Shown one piece after another: positions 1 through 10,519 of a stretch of DNA of 46,113 bases. Both the position numbers and the translations under genes were made by a program. The first letter of the stretch is position 1; every line of letters begins with the position of its first letter. Where the stretch lies: NCBI GenBank assembly GCA_024638915.1, contig JAHEJJ010000018.1:1-46113 (forward strand). The letters are read 5' to 3'. The DNA comes from Robiginitalea sp. (lineage in GTDB: Bacteria; Bacteroidota; Bacteroidia; Flavobacteriales; Flavobacteriaceae). Below the pieces are notes generated by a model. The model made no database searches. It was not told where the DNA came from and saw only the letters and a program-made list of their open reading frames with translations.

Positions 1-101
1 ATATGCCCAAAGCTTGATTCTACTTTGAAATCTTTACCTAAAAATTTCTCAATGGTCCTCGCCTTTGCGGGCGATTCAACTATAACTAAATTCTTAGCCA
101 T
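1..101 (-). CDS. topA: DNA topoisomerase I, N-terminal fragment (cut by window edge)
   Basis: Only the first 33 codons are inside the window; the gene runs leftward off the edge. The translation begins [20 protein letters not shown] and continues to SFGH. This is the start of the TOPRIM domain of bacterial type IA topoisomerases, including the conserved VESPAKA segment with its catalytic glutamate. The enzyme relaxes negatively supercoiled DNA in the cytoplasm. The start is the ATG at 101, which gives the usual [11 protein letters not shown] terminus; a second ATG four bases upstream is out of frame. A TAnnTTTG box lies just upstream at 121-128. Identity is very likely despite the short fragment. 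Confidence 0.93.
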   Translation of the reverse strand, partial: MAKNLVIVESPAKARTIEKFLGKDFKVESSFGH

Positions 102-120
102 TCATGGGTTTTTGAGAAAA

Positions 121-128
121 CAAAAGTA
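121..128 (-). promoter_or_regulatory. topA: candidate -7 box for topA
   Basis: On the minus strand this reads TACTTTTG, an exact match to the Bacteroidota -7 consensus TAnnTTTG, and it lies 20 bases upstream of the topA ATG. No good -33 TTG is seen at the usual 19-21 base distance, so support comes from the -7 box and its position only. Confidence 0.4.
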
Positions 129-220
129 TGTGAAATTTTTTATTTGACTTTGCAGTCGAGATCAGCACAGTAAAAAAGACCTCTATTACAGGGGGCATTT
201 GTACTTTAGTTTGTCCTCAA

Positions 221-1468
221 TCAATTCAAGTTGAGCCGGCTCAGCAGATCAAGGCCATCTTCCGAATAAACATATTGATATAGCACTTCTTCTCCAACCA
301 TTAATAAGGTCGATTCCAGGGGTATAACATCGAAGGTCACCACATCCTTAAAGTGGTCAAGGGCCACCAACTCCTCTATATTCGTCTTATCATATACCTT
401 TAAACCGGAAGCCCCGTCACAAACAAAAAGCTGATCTCCTTTGATCCCCAAGCCGTAAGGTTCGTCCATCGGATAGCTAATAGCTAATTCCGGATTACTG
501 ATATCCGAAATATCCACGATAAAAAGTCCGCTTTCGAGCGCTCCGCAATTATTGCCGCCTCTTAAAGTGACATAAGCATAATTTTCATCGACCACCACTG
601 GGTCACAGGCCGTTCCATGTTGAAATTCTGAAACAAATTCAGGAATAGATGGATTAGAAATGTCATATATATACATTCCGCGCATACTACCCAGGAATAA
701 GTGCGATCCCCGGTTGAAGATGGTCTCGATATCGAATCCGGCATATACATCTTCCATGTCTCTCGGGTTAGATAGATCACTTATCTCAAAAATATTGATA
801 AAATGACTGTCTACCGCGTAGAGATAATTATCTACTATTTTGAACCTGGCCAAAGAGCCGCCTTGTCCGGATGAGTCATCCGCACTGGCGTTTTCTAAGA
901 ACGGACTGCCTTCTACTATACCAAACCTGCTGTCAAATTCGCTCTGGCTGAGTCGCTCAGTCATTAATTCCCAGCCCACCAGTACATCTTCACCATTACC
1001 AAAACCGTTATAATCCACAACATCAGCTTCAAAAGGCCATCTCACATTATTTTGCAGAACGTTTTCCAGCCTGTTTATCAAACTGATATTGTCAACATCT
1101 GAAATATCAAAAACCAGCAAGTCTCGAATACTATCTGCATAGAGAAAATCATTCCTTACAGCGATATCCACATTTCCAGGGATTTTAATAAATGCCTTTT
1201 TTTGCGGGTTGCTCGGATTGCTGTTGTCGATCACATGAACTCCCAGGTACTTATCATTTACGAATATCAATTGCTCGTAGGCATATATTTTTCCAGAATC
1301 TTTAGTAGGTAACGGACTTACAACATCGATGCTGTTTATAAATTCATCGGCGGTCATGGTCAGCGGGACGGCGATAAGATATTCCTGGAGGTCTTCTTGA
1401 CCCTTATCCTCGCAGGACGATAGGCCTAACACAAGGGATAATAAAAGAAATAGGGTGTTTTTTCTCAT
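221..1468 (-). CDS. LVIVD repeat-containing lipoprotein
   Basis: This 415-residue protein has a lipoprotein signal peptide (hydrophobic stretch, then LSSC with the lipidated Cys near residue 19) followed by acidic residues. The body repeats a pattern of about 40 residues, for example NYLYAVD...INIFEISDLSNP, GMYIYDISNPSIPEFVS and GLFIVDISDISNPELA. This is the hallmark of LVIVD repeats, which are expected to fold as a beta-propeller. Such proteins are common cell-surface or periplasmic lipoproteins in Bacteroidota; their ligands are mostly unknown, and no catalytic motif is seen here. It is transcribed in the same direction as topA, about 120 bp upstream of it, and divergently from miaB. The family call is firm; the function is open. 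Confidence 0.85.
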   Translation of the reverse strand: MRKNTLFLLLSLVLGLSSCEDKGQEDLQEYLIAVPLTMTADEFINSIDVVSPLPTKDSGKIYAYEQLIFVNDKYLGVHVIDNSNPSNPQKKAFIKIPGNVDIAVRNDFLYADSIRDLLVFDISDVDNISLINRLENVLQNNVRWPFEADVVDYNGFGNGEDVLVGWELMTERLSQSEFDSRFGIVEGSPFLENASADDSSGQGGSLARFKIVDNYLYAVDSHFINIFEISDLSNPRDMEDVYAGFDIETIFNRGSHLFLGSMRGMYIYDISNPSIPEFVSEFQHGTACDPVVVDENYAYVTLRGGNNCGALESGLFIVDISDISNPELAISYPMDEPYGLGIKGDQLFVCDGASGLKVYDKTNIEELVALDHFKDVVTFDVIPLESTLLMVGEEVLYQYVYSEDGLDLLSRLNLN

Positions 1469-1566
1469 AGCTTGAATATTAATTAATAAGATAAAGGGTT
1501 GTCTTTTGCAAGATACGTGGCAGTATTACAAGTTGCGTAAACTTTGGGCAAAAATTAACTGTCAAA

Positions 1567-1598
1567 TTGTCATAAAAACAGAGAATCGCCTATCTTTG
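1567..1598 (+). promoter_or_regulatory. flavobacterial-type promoter of the miaB operon
   Basis: A TTG at 1567-1569 (-33) and TATCTTTG at 1591-1598 (-7, consensus TAnnTTTG) are separated by 21 bases, the spacing expected for the Bacteroidota primary sigma factor. Transcription would start near 1605 and leave a leader of about 25 nt before the miaB ATG. This is the best two-part promoter match in the window. Confidence 0.7.
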
Positions 1599-1629
1599 CG
1601 AATCCTTCTCCGATAAGAGTTAGAAGACT

Positions 1630-3075
1630 ATGGAAAAAGTTATTGATGAAGCTTTACAGGGATCGGCGCTGGTTCTTGAAACCGACACCCGAGGCCCCAG
1701 AAAACTCTACATTGAAAGCTACGGCTGTCAGATGAATTTTTCTGATAGTGAGATTGTGGCTTCCATCCTGGCCAGGGAAGGATTCGATACCACCCAAGAA
1801 CTCGAAGAAGCAGATCTCGTGCTTGTTAATACCTGTTCCATTCGAGAAAAGGCCGAAACGACCGTTCGAAAACGGCTTGAAAAATTCAATGCGGTAAAAA
1901 AGAATAAACCGCAAATGAAGGTAGGTGTCCTGGGTTGTATGGCTGAACGCTTGAAAAGTCAGTTGCTCGAAGAGGAAAAAATTGTAGACATGGTGGTGGG
2001 CCCGGATGCTTATAAAGACCTGCCAAATCTCATCAGGGAAATAGATGATGGAAGACAGGCCGTCAATGTTATCCTCTCCAAGGAGGAAACCTACGGGGAT
2101 ATCGCTCCGGTACGTCTCAACAGCAACGGAGTGACCGCCTTTGTATCGATTACCAGAGGCTGTGACAATATGTGTACCTTTTGCGTTGTCCCGTTTACGC
2201 GGGGACGAGAGCGCAGCCGTGACCCGTTGTCGATCGTTAAGGAAGTTTCCGAACTATGGGATAATGGGTTCAAAGAAGTGACATTACTGGGACAGAATGT
2301 CGATAGTTATTTATGGTACGGAGGAGGTCTTAAAAAAGACTACGAGAAGGCTTCAGAAGTTCAAAAGGCCACATCGGTAAACTTTTCCGGTCTATTGAAA
2401 ATGGTGGCGGAGGCCCAACCCAGGATGAGGATTCGGTTTTCGACCTCGAACCCTCAGGACATGACCCTCGATGTTATTGAAACCATGGCGTCTTACAGCA
2501 ATATTTGCAATTATATTCATCTCCCTGTACAAAGTGGTAGCGATAAGATATTAAAGCGCATGAACCGCCTGCATACCCGGGCTGAGTATTTTGAACTCAT
2601 CGAAAATATAAGAGCTATTATCCCCGACTGTGCCATCAGCCAGGATATGATTGCCGGTTTTCCCGGGGAATCCGAACAGGATCATAAGGATACGCTTTCG
2701 TTAATGGAATATGTAAAATACGATTTTGGTTTCATGTTCGCTTATTCCGAAAGGCCTGGCACAATGGCGGCACGTAAACTCGAAGATGATATTCCGCAAG
2801 AAACCAAGATCAGAAGGCTTAGGGAAATCATCGAATTACAACAAAAACACAGCCTTCTCCGAACTCGTCAGCATGTGGGTAAAACAGCGGAGGTTTTAAT
2901 CGAAGGCACCTCAAAGAAATCCGACGAGCACTGGATGGGTCGGAATTCTCAAAATACGGTGGTGGTTTTTCCTAAAGAAGACTATCAGCCCGGTGATTTT
3001 GTAAACGTGCATATCCAGGATTGCACCTCGGCCACATTGATCGGAAAGGCAGTGGGGTATTCAGAAAACAATTGA
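1630..3075 (+). CDS. miaB: tRNA-2-methylthio-N6-dimethylallyladenosine synthase MiaB
   Basis: This 481-residue radical-SAM methylthiotransferase adds a methylthio group to i6A37 of tRNAs that read UNN codons. All expected modules are visible. The N-terminal UPF0004 domain has three cluster cysteines (C33 in YGCQMN, C69 in NTCSIRE, C103 in GCMAER). The radical-SAM CxxxCxxC motif is at C178, C182 and C185 in [10 protein letters not shown], and a C-terminal TRAM domain covers roughly residues 415-478. The length is slightly above that of E. coli MiaB. The ATG at 1630 follows a strong promoter. Only one base separates its stop codon from the next ATG, so it is the first gene of a co-transcribed set running through secG. 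Confidence 0.97.
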   Translation: MEKVIDEALQGSALVLETDTRGPRKLYIESYGCQMNFSDSEIVASILAREGFDTTQELEEADLVLVNTCSIREKAETTVRKRLEKFNAVKKNKPQMKVGVLGCMAERLKSQLLEEEKIVDMVVGPDAYKDLPNLIREIDDGRQAVNVILSKEETYGDIAPVRLNSNGVTAFVSITRGCDNMCTFCVVPFTRGRERSRDPLSIVKEVSELWDNGFKEVTLLGQNVDSYLWYGGGLKKDYEKASEVQKATSVNFSGLLKMVAEAQPRMRIRFSTSNPQDMTLDVIETMASYSNICNYIHLPVQSGSDKILKRMNRLHTRAEYFELIENIRAIIPDCAISQDMIAGFPGESEQDHKDTLSLMEYVKYDFGFMFAYSERPGTMAARKLEDDIPQETKIRRLREIIELQQKHSLLRTRQHVGKTAEVLIEGTSKKSDEHWMGRNSQNTVVVFPKEDYQPGDFVNVHIQDCTSATLIGKAVGYSENN

Positions 3076-3076
3076 T

Positions 3077-4345
3077 ATGGAAGGTGTACAGGCCATAAAA
3101 CAACGATTCGAGATTATCGGTAGCGACATTAAACTAAACCGCGCCATCGAAAAAGCGGTTCAGGTGGCTCCAACCGATATTTCGGTATTGGTTACCGGGG
3201 AAAGCGGGGTTGGTAAGGAAGCTATACCAAAGATCATCCATGCCTTGTCTCACCGGAAACACGCCAAGTATATAGCGGTGAATTGCGGAGCGATCCCTGA
3301 AGGTACCATAGACAGTGAATTATTCGGGCACGAAAAAGGAGCCTTTACCGGAGCCACTCAGACCAGGCGAGGATATTTTGAAGTAGCCGACGGAGGGACC
3401 ATTTTTCTCGATGAGGTTGGGGAGTTGCCTTTAACCACTCAGGTTAGATTATTACGTGTGCTGGAAAATGGAGAATTCCTAAAAGTGGGGTCTTCACAGG
3501 TACAAAAAACCAACGTCAGAATTGTAGCGGCCACTAACCTGAATATGATAGAGGCGATAAAAAAAGGGAAATTCCGCGAAGACCTCTATTATCGGATGAG
3601 CACGGTTGAGATCAATATACCTCCCCTGAGGGAGCGGCAACAGGATATCCATCTTCTCTTCCGCAAATTCGCCTCGGATTTTAGCCAGAAATACAAGATG
3701 CCTGCCATACGACTGGGCGATGATGCCATTCAGTTGCTGCTGAAATACCGCTGGCCCGGAAATATCAGACAACTAAGAAATGTGGCCGAGCAGATCTCTG
3801 TCCTGGAGGAAGAGCGGTATATATCAGCAGGCACCCTTAATAGCTATCTGCCCAGTGCTGGTGATAGCCAGCTCCCGGCTGTCATCAAAAAAGAAAGTGC
3901 CAGGAATGACTTCAGTAACGAAAGAGAGATCTTATATAAGGTACTTTTCGATATGAAAGGAGACTTAAACGATCTTAAAAAACTGACACTCGAACTGCTT
4001 AAAAACAGCGATACAGACCAGGTTCAGGAAGAACATGAAGGGTTGATAAAGAAAATTTATGGTGAAAACGGAGACACCACAAAAACGGAAGAACGACCCC
4101 TGAAGGTACTGCCATTGCCCGAAACCAGCATTGTGAGGAAAACGGAGCAGGAAACACCGCAAGAAGATAAATACAGCTTTGCCGAAGAGATACAGGAAGA
4201 AGAGACCTTGTCCTTACAGGAAAAGGAGATAGAACTGATAAAAAAATCGCTTGATCGAAACAGGGGCAAACGCAAAGCTGCGGCCGCAGAACTCGGGATC
4301 TCTGAGCGTACGCTTTACCGAAAAATCAAACAATACGATTTGTAA
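3077..4345 (+). CDS. sigma54-interacting AAA+ transcriptional activator (no receiver domain)
   Basis: This 422-residue protein starts almost directly with the AAA+ domain. Walker A GESGVGKE is at 41-48, the sigma54-contacting GAFTGA loop at 88-93, Walker B FLDE at about 113, and the conserved RLLRVLE and WPGNIRQLRN segments follow. There is no N-terminal receiver, PAS or GAF sensor. Between about 265 and 385 lies an acidic, low-complexity linker rich in Glu. The C-terminus is a Fis-type helix-turn-helix (RKAAAAELGISERTLYRKI). It should activate RpoN-dependent promoters, but the signal and targets are not evident. It sits one base after miaB and 36 bases before lptE, so it is probably co-expressed with envelope genes. 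The family is certain; the regulon is unknown. Confidence 0.92.
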   Translation: MEGVQAIKQRFEIIGSDIKLNRAIEKAVQVAPTDISVLVTGESGVGKEAIPKIIHALSHRKHAKYIAVNCGAIPEGTIDSELFGHEKGAFTGATQTRRGYFEVADGGTIFLDEVGELPLTTQVRLLRVLENGEFLKVGSSQVQKTNVRIVAATNLNMIEAIKKGKFREDLYYRMSTVEINIPPLRERQQDIHLLFRKFASDFSQKYKMPAIRLGDDAIQLLLKYRWPGNIRQLRNVAEQISVLEEERYISAGTLNSYLPSAGDSQLPAVIKKESARNDFSNEREILYKVLFDMKGDLNDLKKLTLELLKNSDTDQVQEEHEGLIKKIYGENGDTTKTEERPLKVLPLPETSIVRKTEQETPQEDKYSFAEEIQEEETLSLQEKEIELIKKSLDRNRGKRKAAAAELGISERTLYRKIKQYDL

Positions 4346-4381
4346 GGAGAAGGAACATGTTTATATTGGAACCATATTTAA

Positions 4382-4918
4382 ATGGAGATGGCTGTGACTC
4401 TTAAAAAAACATTTTCGATATTAATCTGTCTGATGGGTGGCGCTTGCCTTTCTGGTTGTGGGGCCTATAACTTCACCGGCGGTGATGTAGGAACTGCCGA
4501 AACCTTTCAGGTAAATTATTTTCAGAATTATGCCACCCAGAGTCCGGGTTCAACTTTCGATCCTGGCCTTGATCGCGAATTCACACTGGCTTTGCAAGAT
4601 CTGATCCTCACCCAGACCAGTCTGGATCTCGTAACCTCAGGGGCGGATTTACTTTACGAAGGCGAGATTACAGAGTATAGGGTATCACCGATGACCGCAA
4701 CCGCTGAACAGCGTGCCGCTCAAAACAGGCTGACGATGACCATTCAGGTTCGGTTTTTTAATAAAACCAAAGAAGATGCAGATTTCGAACAACGGTTTAG
4801 TTTCTTTTTTGACTATGATGCCAACTCCCAGCTGGCTTCGGTTCGAGATGAGGCTCACCAGATTATATTTGAGCGATTGACTCAGGATATTTTTAATCAA
4901 TCCCTTGCCAATTGGTAA
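4382..4918 (+). CDS. lptE: LptE family LPS-assembly lipoprotein
   Basis: This 178-residue protein has a lipoprotein signal (hydrophobic stretch ending LSGC, Cys about 26) followed by GAYNFTGG, typical of the Bacteroidota LptE family. LptE sits as a plug inside the LptD beta-barrel in the outer membrane and helps insert lipopolysaccharide at the cell surface. The rest shows mixed alpha/beta character, including a strand-like LLYEGEITEYRVSP and a long helix near the C-terminus. The ATG at 4382 and the in-frame ATG at 4388 are both possible starts; the lipobox is unaffected. It lies 14 bases ahead of the next gene in the miaB-secG operon. Confidence 0.85.
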   Translation: MEMAVTLKKTFSILICLMGGACLSGCGAYNFTGGDVGTAETFQVNYFQNYATQSPGSTFDPGLDREFTLALQDLILTQTSLDLVTSGADLLYEGEITEYRVSPMTATAEQRAAQNRLTMTIQVRFFNKTKEDADFEQRFSFFFDYDANSQLASVRDEAHQIIFERLTQDIFNQSLANW

Positions 4919-4932
4919 GCTAACCACAGCCC

Positions 4933-5862
4933 ATGAAGGTTACCGAATTTTCACATCTGCTGCAACACCCAAATGAGATGGTCAGTGCCACTCAAACCCG
5001 TCAGTTAGAAGATGTGCTGCAGGATTACCCTTATTTTCAAACGGCCAGGGCATTACAACTAAAAGGCCTGAATAACCTCAACAGTTTTAAATACAACAAA
5101 GCCCTGAAAATAACAGCGGCCTACACGGCCGACAGGGATGTGCTCTTCGATTTTATCACTTCTGAAGAATTTATTCAAAACAGTATTGCGGATACCATTT
5201 CAGGCAAATCGGCTCCTCTTTCTGAAAAAGAGACCATTTCAGAGGATGTGCTTCCAAATCCAGACGCAGATACTGCTATGATCGAAGACTCTTCCGATGA
5301 ACCTTTACCACAGTCCATACAAGACGCCGATCAGATTCTGGACCCTTCATTATTCAAATCTAAAGATCCTGAAATCGATGAACAGCTGGCAAGGAAAAAA
5401 AGACAGAAGGCAGAGGAAACACTTGATCTGGGCAGGCCTCTTCCATTTACCAAGAAGGAAAAACACTCTTTTGGGGAATGGCTGCAACTCACAACGCTAA
5501 AATCTGTGCGTGAAGAAAAGGAGGATCAGGACAATGAAAGGGAATTAGAGGAAATTAATTTTCAACTCGAAGACAGGTCGGACAAAAAGCGCAAATTTGA
5601 ACTTATCGACAAATTCATAGAATCGGACCACAAGATCGAACCCGATAAAGATGCCCCGGTGGTAGATGTAAAATCGTCTTCAAAGCTTAAAAAAGATGAG
5701 TTGATGACCGAGACACTGGCCAAGGTTTATCTCGAACAGAAAAAGTATAAAAAGGCTATCCAGTCCTACCGGATCTTAAGTTTGAAATATCCGGAAAAAA
5801 GTGGTTTCTTTGCAGACCGCATAAAAGCGGTAAAGCAGTTACAAAAAGAAAATTTGAAATAG
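4933..5862 (+). CDS. TPR-like protein of unknown function (lptE-secG interval)
   Basis: This 309-residue soluble protein has no signal peptide or membrane segment. The N-terminal ~80 residues look helical (FSHLLQHPNEM..., LEDVLQDYPYFQTARALQLK). The middle (about 85-230) is charged and probably disordered. The C-terminal ~55 residues hold a TPR-like pair (LAKVYLEQKKYKKAIQSYRILSLKYPEK). Its TAG stop is immediately followed by the secG ATG, so the two are probably translationally coupled. I recall genes of this type at the same place in other flavobacteria, but no defined function. A cytoplasmic scaffold or secretion-related role is only a guess from context. Confidence 0.7.
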   Translation: MKVTEFSHLLQHPNEMVSATQTRQLEDVLQDYPYFQTARALQLKGLNNLNSFKYNKALKITAAYTADRDVLFDFITSEEFIQNSIADTISGKSAPLSEKETISEDVLPNPDADTAMIEDSSDEPLPQSIQDADQILDPSLFKSKDPEIDEQLARKKRQKAEETLDLGRPLPFTKKEKHSFGEWLQLTTLKSVREEKEDQDNERELEEINFQLEDRSDKKRKFELIDKFIESDHKIEPDKDAPVVDVKSSSKLKKDELMTETLAKVYLEQKKYKKAIQSYRILSLKYPEKSGFFADRIKAVKQLQKENLK

Positions 5863-6231
5863 ATGAGCACATTTACCATATTCCTTATCCTCATTATCGC
5901 AGTATGTTTCCTGCTGGTATTGGTGGTCATGGTACAGAATCCAAAAGGGGGAGGCCTATCTTCTTCCTTTGGTGGAGGGGGTAACCAGATTGTGGGGGGT
6001 GTTAAGAAAACGGGAGATTTTCTCGATAAAAGTACCTGGACACTTGCCACATTGTTGGTGGTCCTGATCTTGCTTTCCAATGTTGCGATCAAAGGTAATT
6101 TCGCAGAAGCAGAATCCAAGTTGTTGCAGGGTGATGATATTGAAAATACGGTTCCTGAAACCGTACCTGAGGAAGTCCCTGAAGAAGTGCCCGCACAAAA
6201 TGGCGTGAATCCGATCGACACTATTCAATAA
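5863..6231 (+). CDS. secG: preprotein translocase subunit SecG
   Basis: This 122-residue protein has the SecG pattern: an N-terminal membrane helix (FTIFLILIIAVCFLLVLVVMV), the conserved VQNPKGGGLSS segment with a glycine-rich loop, then a second helix (LATLLVVLILLSNVAI). SecG joins SecYE in the inner membrane and assists SecA-driven export. The C-terminal tail of about 35 residues is acidic and carries short Val-Pro-Glu repeats (VPETVPEEVPEEVP), longer than in E. coli. It starts directly after the stop of the preceding gene and is the last gene before a strong terminator at 6254-6288. Confidence 0.93.
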   Translation: MSTFTIFLILIIAVCFLLVLVVMVQNPKGGGLSSSFGGGGNQIVGGVKKTGDFLDKSTWTLATLLVVLILLSNVAIKGNFAEAESKLLQGDDIENTVPETVPEEVPEEVPAQNGVNPIDTIQ

Positions 6232-6253
6232 AATTGAAAATATCAATCCAAAT

Positions 6254-6288
6254 ATGCCAGCTCAAATGACAAGCTGGCATTTTTATTT
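6254..6288 (+). terminator. intrinsic terminator after secG
   Basis: The perfect 9-bp stem ATGCCAGCT (6254-6262) / AGCTGGCAT (6272-6280) has a 9-nt loop and is followed at once by TTTTATTT. It lies 22 bases after the secG stop and closes the miaB-secG operon. Confidence 0.88.
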
Positions 6289-6366
6289 AACAAAATGTCA
6301 GTTTTAAACTCTGGCATAATTTCTGACTATTAGAAAGCGAAAATCGATAATTTAAAAACTAAAAAT

Positions 6367-8297
<1,931 letters not shown>

Positions 8298-8318
8298 TTC
8301 TTGTTTCTGTTAAACGAC

Positions 8319-8352
8319 AAAAAAAGCCGTCCTGTTATGGACGGTTTTTTTT
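8319..8352 (+). terminator. intrinsic terminator after groEL
   Basis: The stem CCGTCC (8327-8332) / GGACGG (8339-8344) has a 6-nt loop, an A-run on its left and eight T on its right. It starts about 20 bases after the groEL stop. The flanking A and T runs could also make it act on transcripts coming from the opposite side. Confidence 0.9.
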
Positions 8353-8453
8353 ATGATCGTACTTGCTGTTTTCTATCAAGATCTCTTTGACTGTAATAAA
8401 TAGAAAACTCTTTAGCAACTATTTGGTTTCTTTATAAATCAACCCACTAATAG

Positions 8454-9731
8454 CTACATTTTAACATGATTTTCGTGCCCGGTTTTTCTTGAGCTACTGC
8501 CCTCCTGGTTCATCATGGATTTTTTACCGAGTAACTGTGCGGCAGCGTCTACTGTAAATGCGCCATTTGTAACGACCTCCTCACCATTCTCGAGGCCCGA
8601 AAGAATTGTAGAGAAGTTATCATTGACACTTCCTACCATGACCTCTCTCATTTCAAATACCGGTTCAGTGGAGCTACGTTTTACATAAACCACTGAACGC
8701 TCTCCTGTCCACATCACTGCAGTAGAAGGTACAGAGATCTGTTGGCCTTCAGAATTAGACAATGCTATATTGCCGGTAATGAACATCCCTGGCTTTAATC
8801 TATCGTTTCTATTATCAAGTACTGCCCTTATGGTCATTGTTCTTGTTCTGGAATTCAATATAGGATCGATAAAAGAGATTTTTGCTTCTATACTTTCATG
8901 ACTTAGTGCCAAGGATCTAATATTAATTTTTTGACCGATTTTAAATAAAGAAATTTGATTTTCATAAACATCGAGTTCTGCCCATACGCTGCTCAAGTCA
9001 CTGACTCGGAGGATGGGTTGGCCTTGCTTTACGTAATCCCCTTCCGCACTCAACACCTCAGATACCGTTCCGGATACAGTGGCATAAATAGGGAAATACT
9101 CAATCGCCTTTCCATTGGTTTCAATTTCATCAATCTGTCTTTCTGTCAATTTCCAAAGTAAAAGCTTATTCCTTACAGCCGCATACAAATCGGGTTGGGA
9201 AGATTTTAGTGACATCGCACTCAGTAATTCCTGCTGGGCGGCTATAAGATTGGGCGAATATATGCGCGCCAGTAGTTGTCCTTTGTTTATTTCCTGACCC
9301 ACGTAGTTAACATTAAGTCTCTCTAATCTGCCATCAAAATAACTTGCTTGTACTGAATTTGATTCCTCATTCCGCTTGATCATACCGGTCAGGGATACAC
9401 GGTTTGATGATCCGGATGTACCGTTTCCCACTACAGTAGTTTGTATATTGGCAAGTTGCATAGCATTATCACTCATTTTAAAAGCATTCGGCGCGAGTCC
9501 CCCTTCCTCAATCTCAGCTGGTATTAAATCCATTCCGCAAATTGGACAGTCGCCCGCCTCGTTTTGCATAATCTGAGGATGCATGGAGCAGGTCCACATC
9601 TGTTCAGCCATCGCCTCTGTTTCATGAGTATGCACATCTTTATTATCCGTGCCAATAAGGCCGAAAACAATATAGCCGACAATCAATCCGGCCAGTGCGG
9701 CTATTGCTATGTACAAGGTATTTTTTTTCAT
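8454..9731 (-). CDS. cusB: RND efflux periplasmic adaptor (CusB-like) with heavy-metal-binding domain
   Basis: This 425-residue membrane-fusion protein has an N-terminal membrane anchor (residues 5-27). A short heavy-metal-binding domain follows at about 45-70 with the pattern WTCSMHP...CPICGMDL, then the HlyD/CusB core with split lipoyl halves and beta-barrel (for example LKPGMFITGNIAL and AVMWTGERSVVYV). Adaptors of this kind link the RND pump to the outer-membrane channel and, in CusB, hand metal to the pump. The tail is short and His-containing. Its ATG overlaps the stop of the PepSY gene by four bases (ATGA), which indicates coupling. It is the last gene of the efflux operon. Substrate assignment to Cu/Ag rests mainly on the partner CusA. 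Confidence 0.88.
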   Translation of the reverse strand: MKKNTLYIAIAALAGLIVGYIVFGLIGTDNKDVHTHETEAMAEQMWTCSMHPQIMQNEAGDCPICGMDLIPAEIEEGGLAPNAFKMSDNAMQLANIQTTVVGNGTSGSSNRVSLTGMIKRNEESNSVQASYFDGRLERLNVNYVGQEINKGQLLARIYSPNLIAAQQELLSAMSLKSSQPDLYAAVRNKLLLWKLTERQIDEIETNGKAIEYFPIYATVSGTVSEVLSAEGDYVKQGQPILRVSDLSSVWAELDVYENQISLFKIGQKINIRSLALSHESIEAKISFIDPILNSRTRTMTIRAVLDNRNDRLKPGMFITGNIALSNSEGQQISVPSTAVMWTGERSVVYVKRSSTEPVFEMREVMVGSVNDNFSTILSGLENGEEVVTNGAFTVDAAAQLLGKKSMMNQEGSSSRKTGHENHVKM

Positions 9732-10432
9732 CGCTTTGTTGATTTAATGTTTCGAAGTGTCGGTGAGCTTATAAACCAAAGTACAAATCCACTTAAAACG
9801 GTTGTTAATCCAAGGAGAGAAAAGGCTCTTAGCAATAATGTATTGAAATCGTCCCTGCCTTGGTAGTCCATCGTATGGGTCATCCAGAGGAAATCAAACC
9901 AACGCCAGGACCGGTGTCGAACTCTTTGAAAACTGCCATCCTTTGCTGAGATATAAGCTTTAAGATTATCGGGGTGTTTATAGGAAATGACATAAGCTGG
10001 TAAGGGCCGGCCTCTGTATTCATGGTGTTTTCCCACACTGGTAATCCTGATAACATCGTTGATCACTAATCCGGCCATGAGATAATTCTGGGCAATACCT
10101 ATCGCGTCTTTTCTGTTTATCTCGGGCTTAAGTTCACCATTTTCAGCATTGTAAAGCGCTTTTTCATCTATCCAATAATAGGGCTTCCTGTTTATAATTC
10201 TTAGTTCAATTGATTGGATCATGGCATCCCCTACAATATCGGTGGGGCTTAAAAGCGAATCAAATGTTGTTGTAGGAATATGATCCGCAAGATACTGGTC
10301 TCCATGAATCCTATCGATGTCAGTCCAGCTAAAATAAAGGCCGCTTATGGTCCACAATAAAAATTGTATACCCAGGAAAATACCTAAATACCGGTGTGCT
10401 TTTCTAATAACCTTTTTGGTTTGAATCTTCAT
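9728..10432 (-). CDS. PepSY domain-containing membrane protein
   Basis: This 234-residue protein starts at the ATG at 10432; an in-frame TTG six bases upstream is a poorer choice. It has an N-terminal membrane helix (YLGIFLGIQFLLWTISGLYFSW) preceded by RKAHRYLG, a periplasmic PepSY-like region with YYWIDEKALYNAENGE and AYVISYKHPDN...YISAKDG, and a C-terminal helix (LLGLTTVLSGFVLWFI). PepSY-TM proteins are often linked to iron or copper handling and membrane reductases; the precise activity here is unknown. Its stop overlaps the start of the adaptor, so it belongs to the metal-efflux operon. An 87-bp gap with a pseudo-palindrome separates it from the DUF3347 gene. Confidence 0.8.
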   Translation of the reverse strand: MKIQTKKVIRKAHRYLGIFLGIQFLLWTISGLYFSWTDIDRIHGDQYLADHIPTTTFDSLLSPTDIVGDAMIQSIELRIINRKPYYWIDEKALYNAENGELKPEINRKDAIGIAQNYLMAGLVINDVIRITSVGKHHEYRGRPLPAYVISYKHPDNLKAYISAKDGSFQRVRHRSWRWFDFLWMTHTMDYQGRDDFNTLLLRAFSLLGLTTVLSGFVLWFISSPTLRNIKSTKR

Positions 10433-10481
10433 AATCAATTTTAATTCTACCCTTCCTTAACCCGACGCCATGGCATTGACC

Positions 10482-10496
10482 TGCATTTAAAATGCA
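10482..10496. repeat. 15-bp pseudo-palindrome inside the efflux operon
   Basis: TGCATTT and AAATGCA flank a single central A. It sits in the 87-bp gap between the DUF3347 and PepSY genes. It could be a small hairpin, an RNA-processing site or a protein-binding site. No T-run follows, so it is unlikely to be a terminator. Confidence 0.35.
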
Positions 10497-10519
10497 AGCC
10501 GCGTTTTTATTTGTCGATC

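Noticed and set aside
6150-6200. Val-Pro-Glu repeats in the SecG tail as a tandem DNA repeat
   Set aside because: Only a few short copies; it is a low-complexity acidic protein tail, not a repeat array.
6289-6366. CIRCE heat-shock operator before groES
   Set aside because: The TTAGCACTC-N9-GAGTGCTAA pattern is absent; only a weak GTCAG/CTGAC pair is seen.
8398-8424. AAATAG/CTATTT repeat as terminator of the efflux operon
   Set aside because: Only six AT-rich pairs with a long loop and no T-run on the minus strand.
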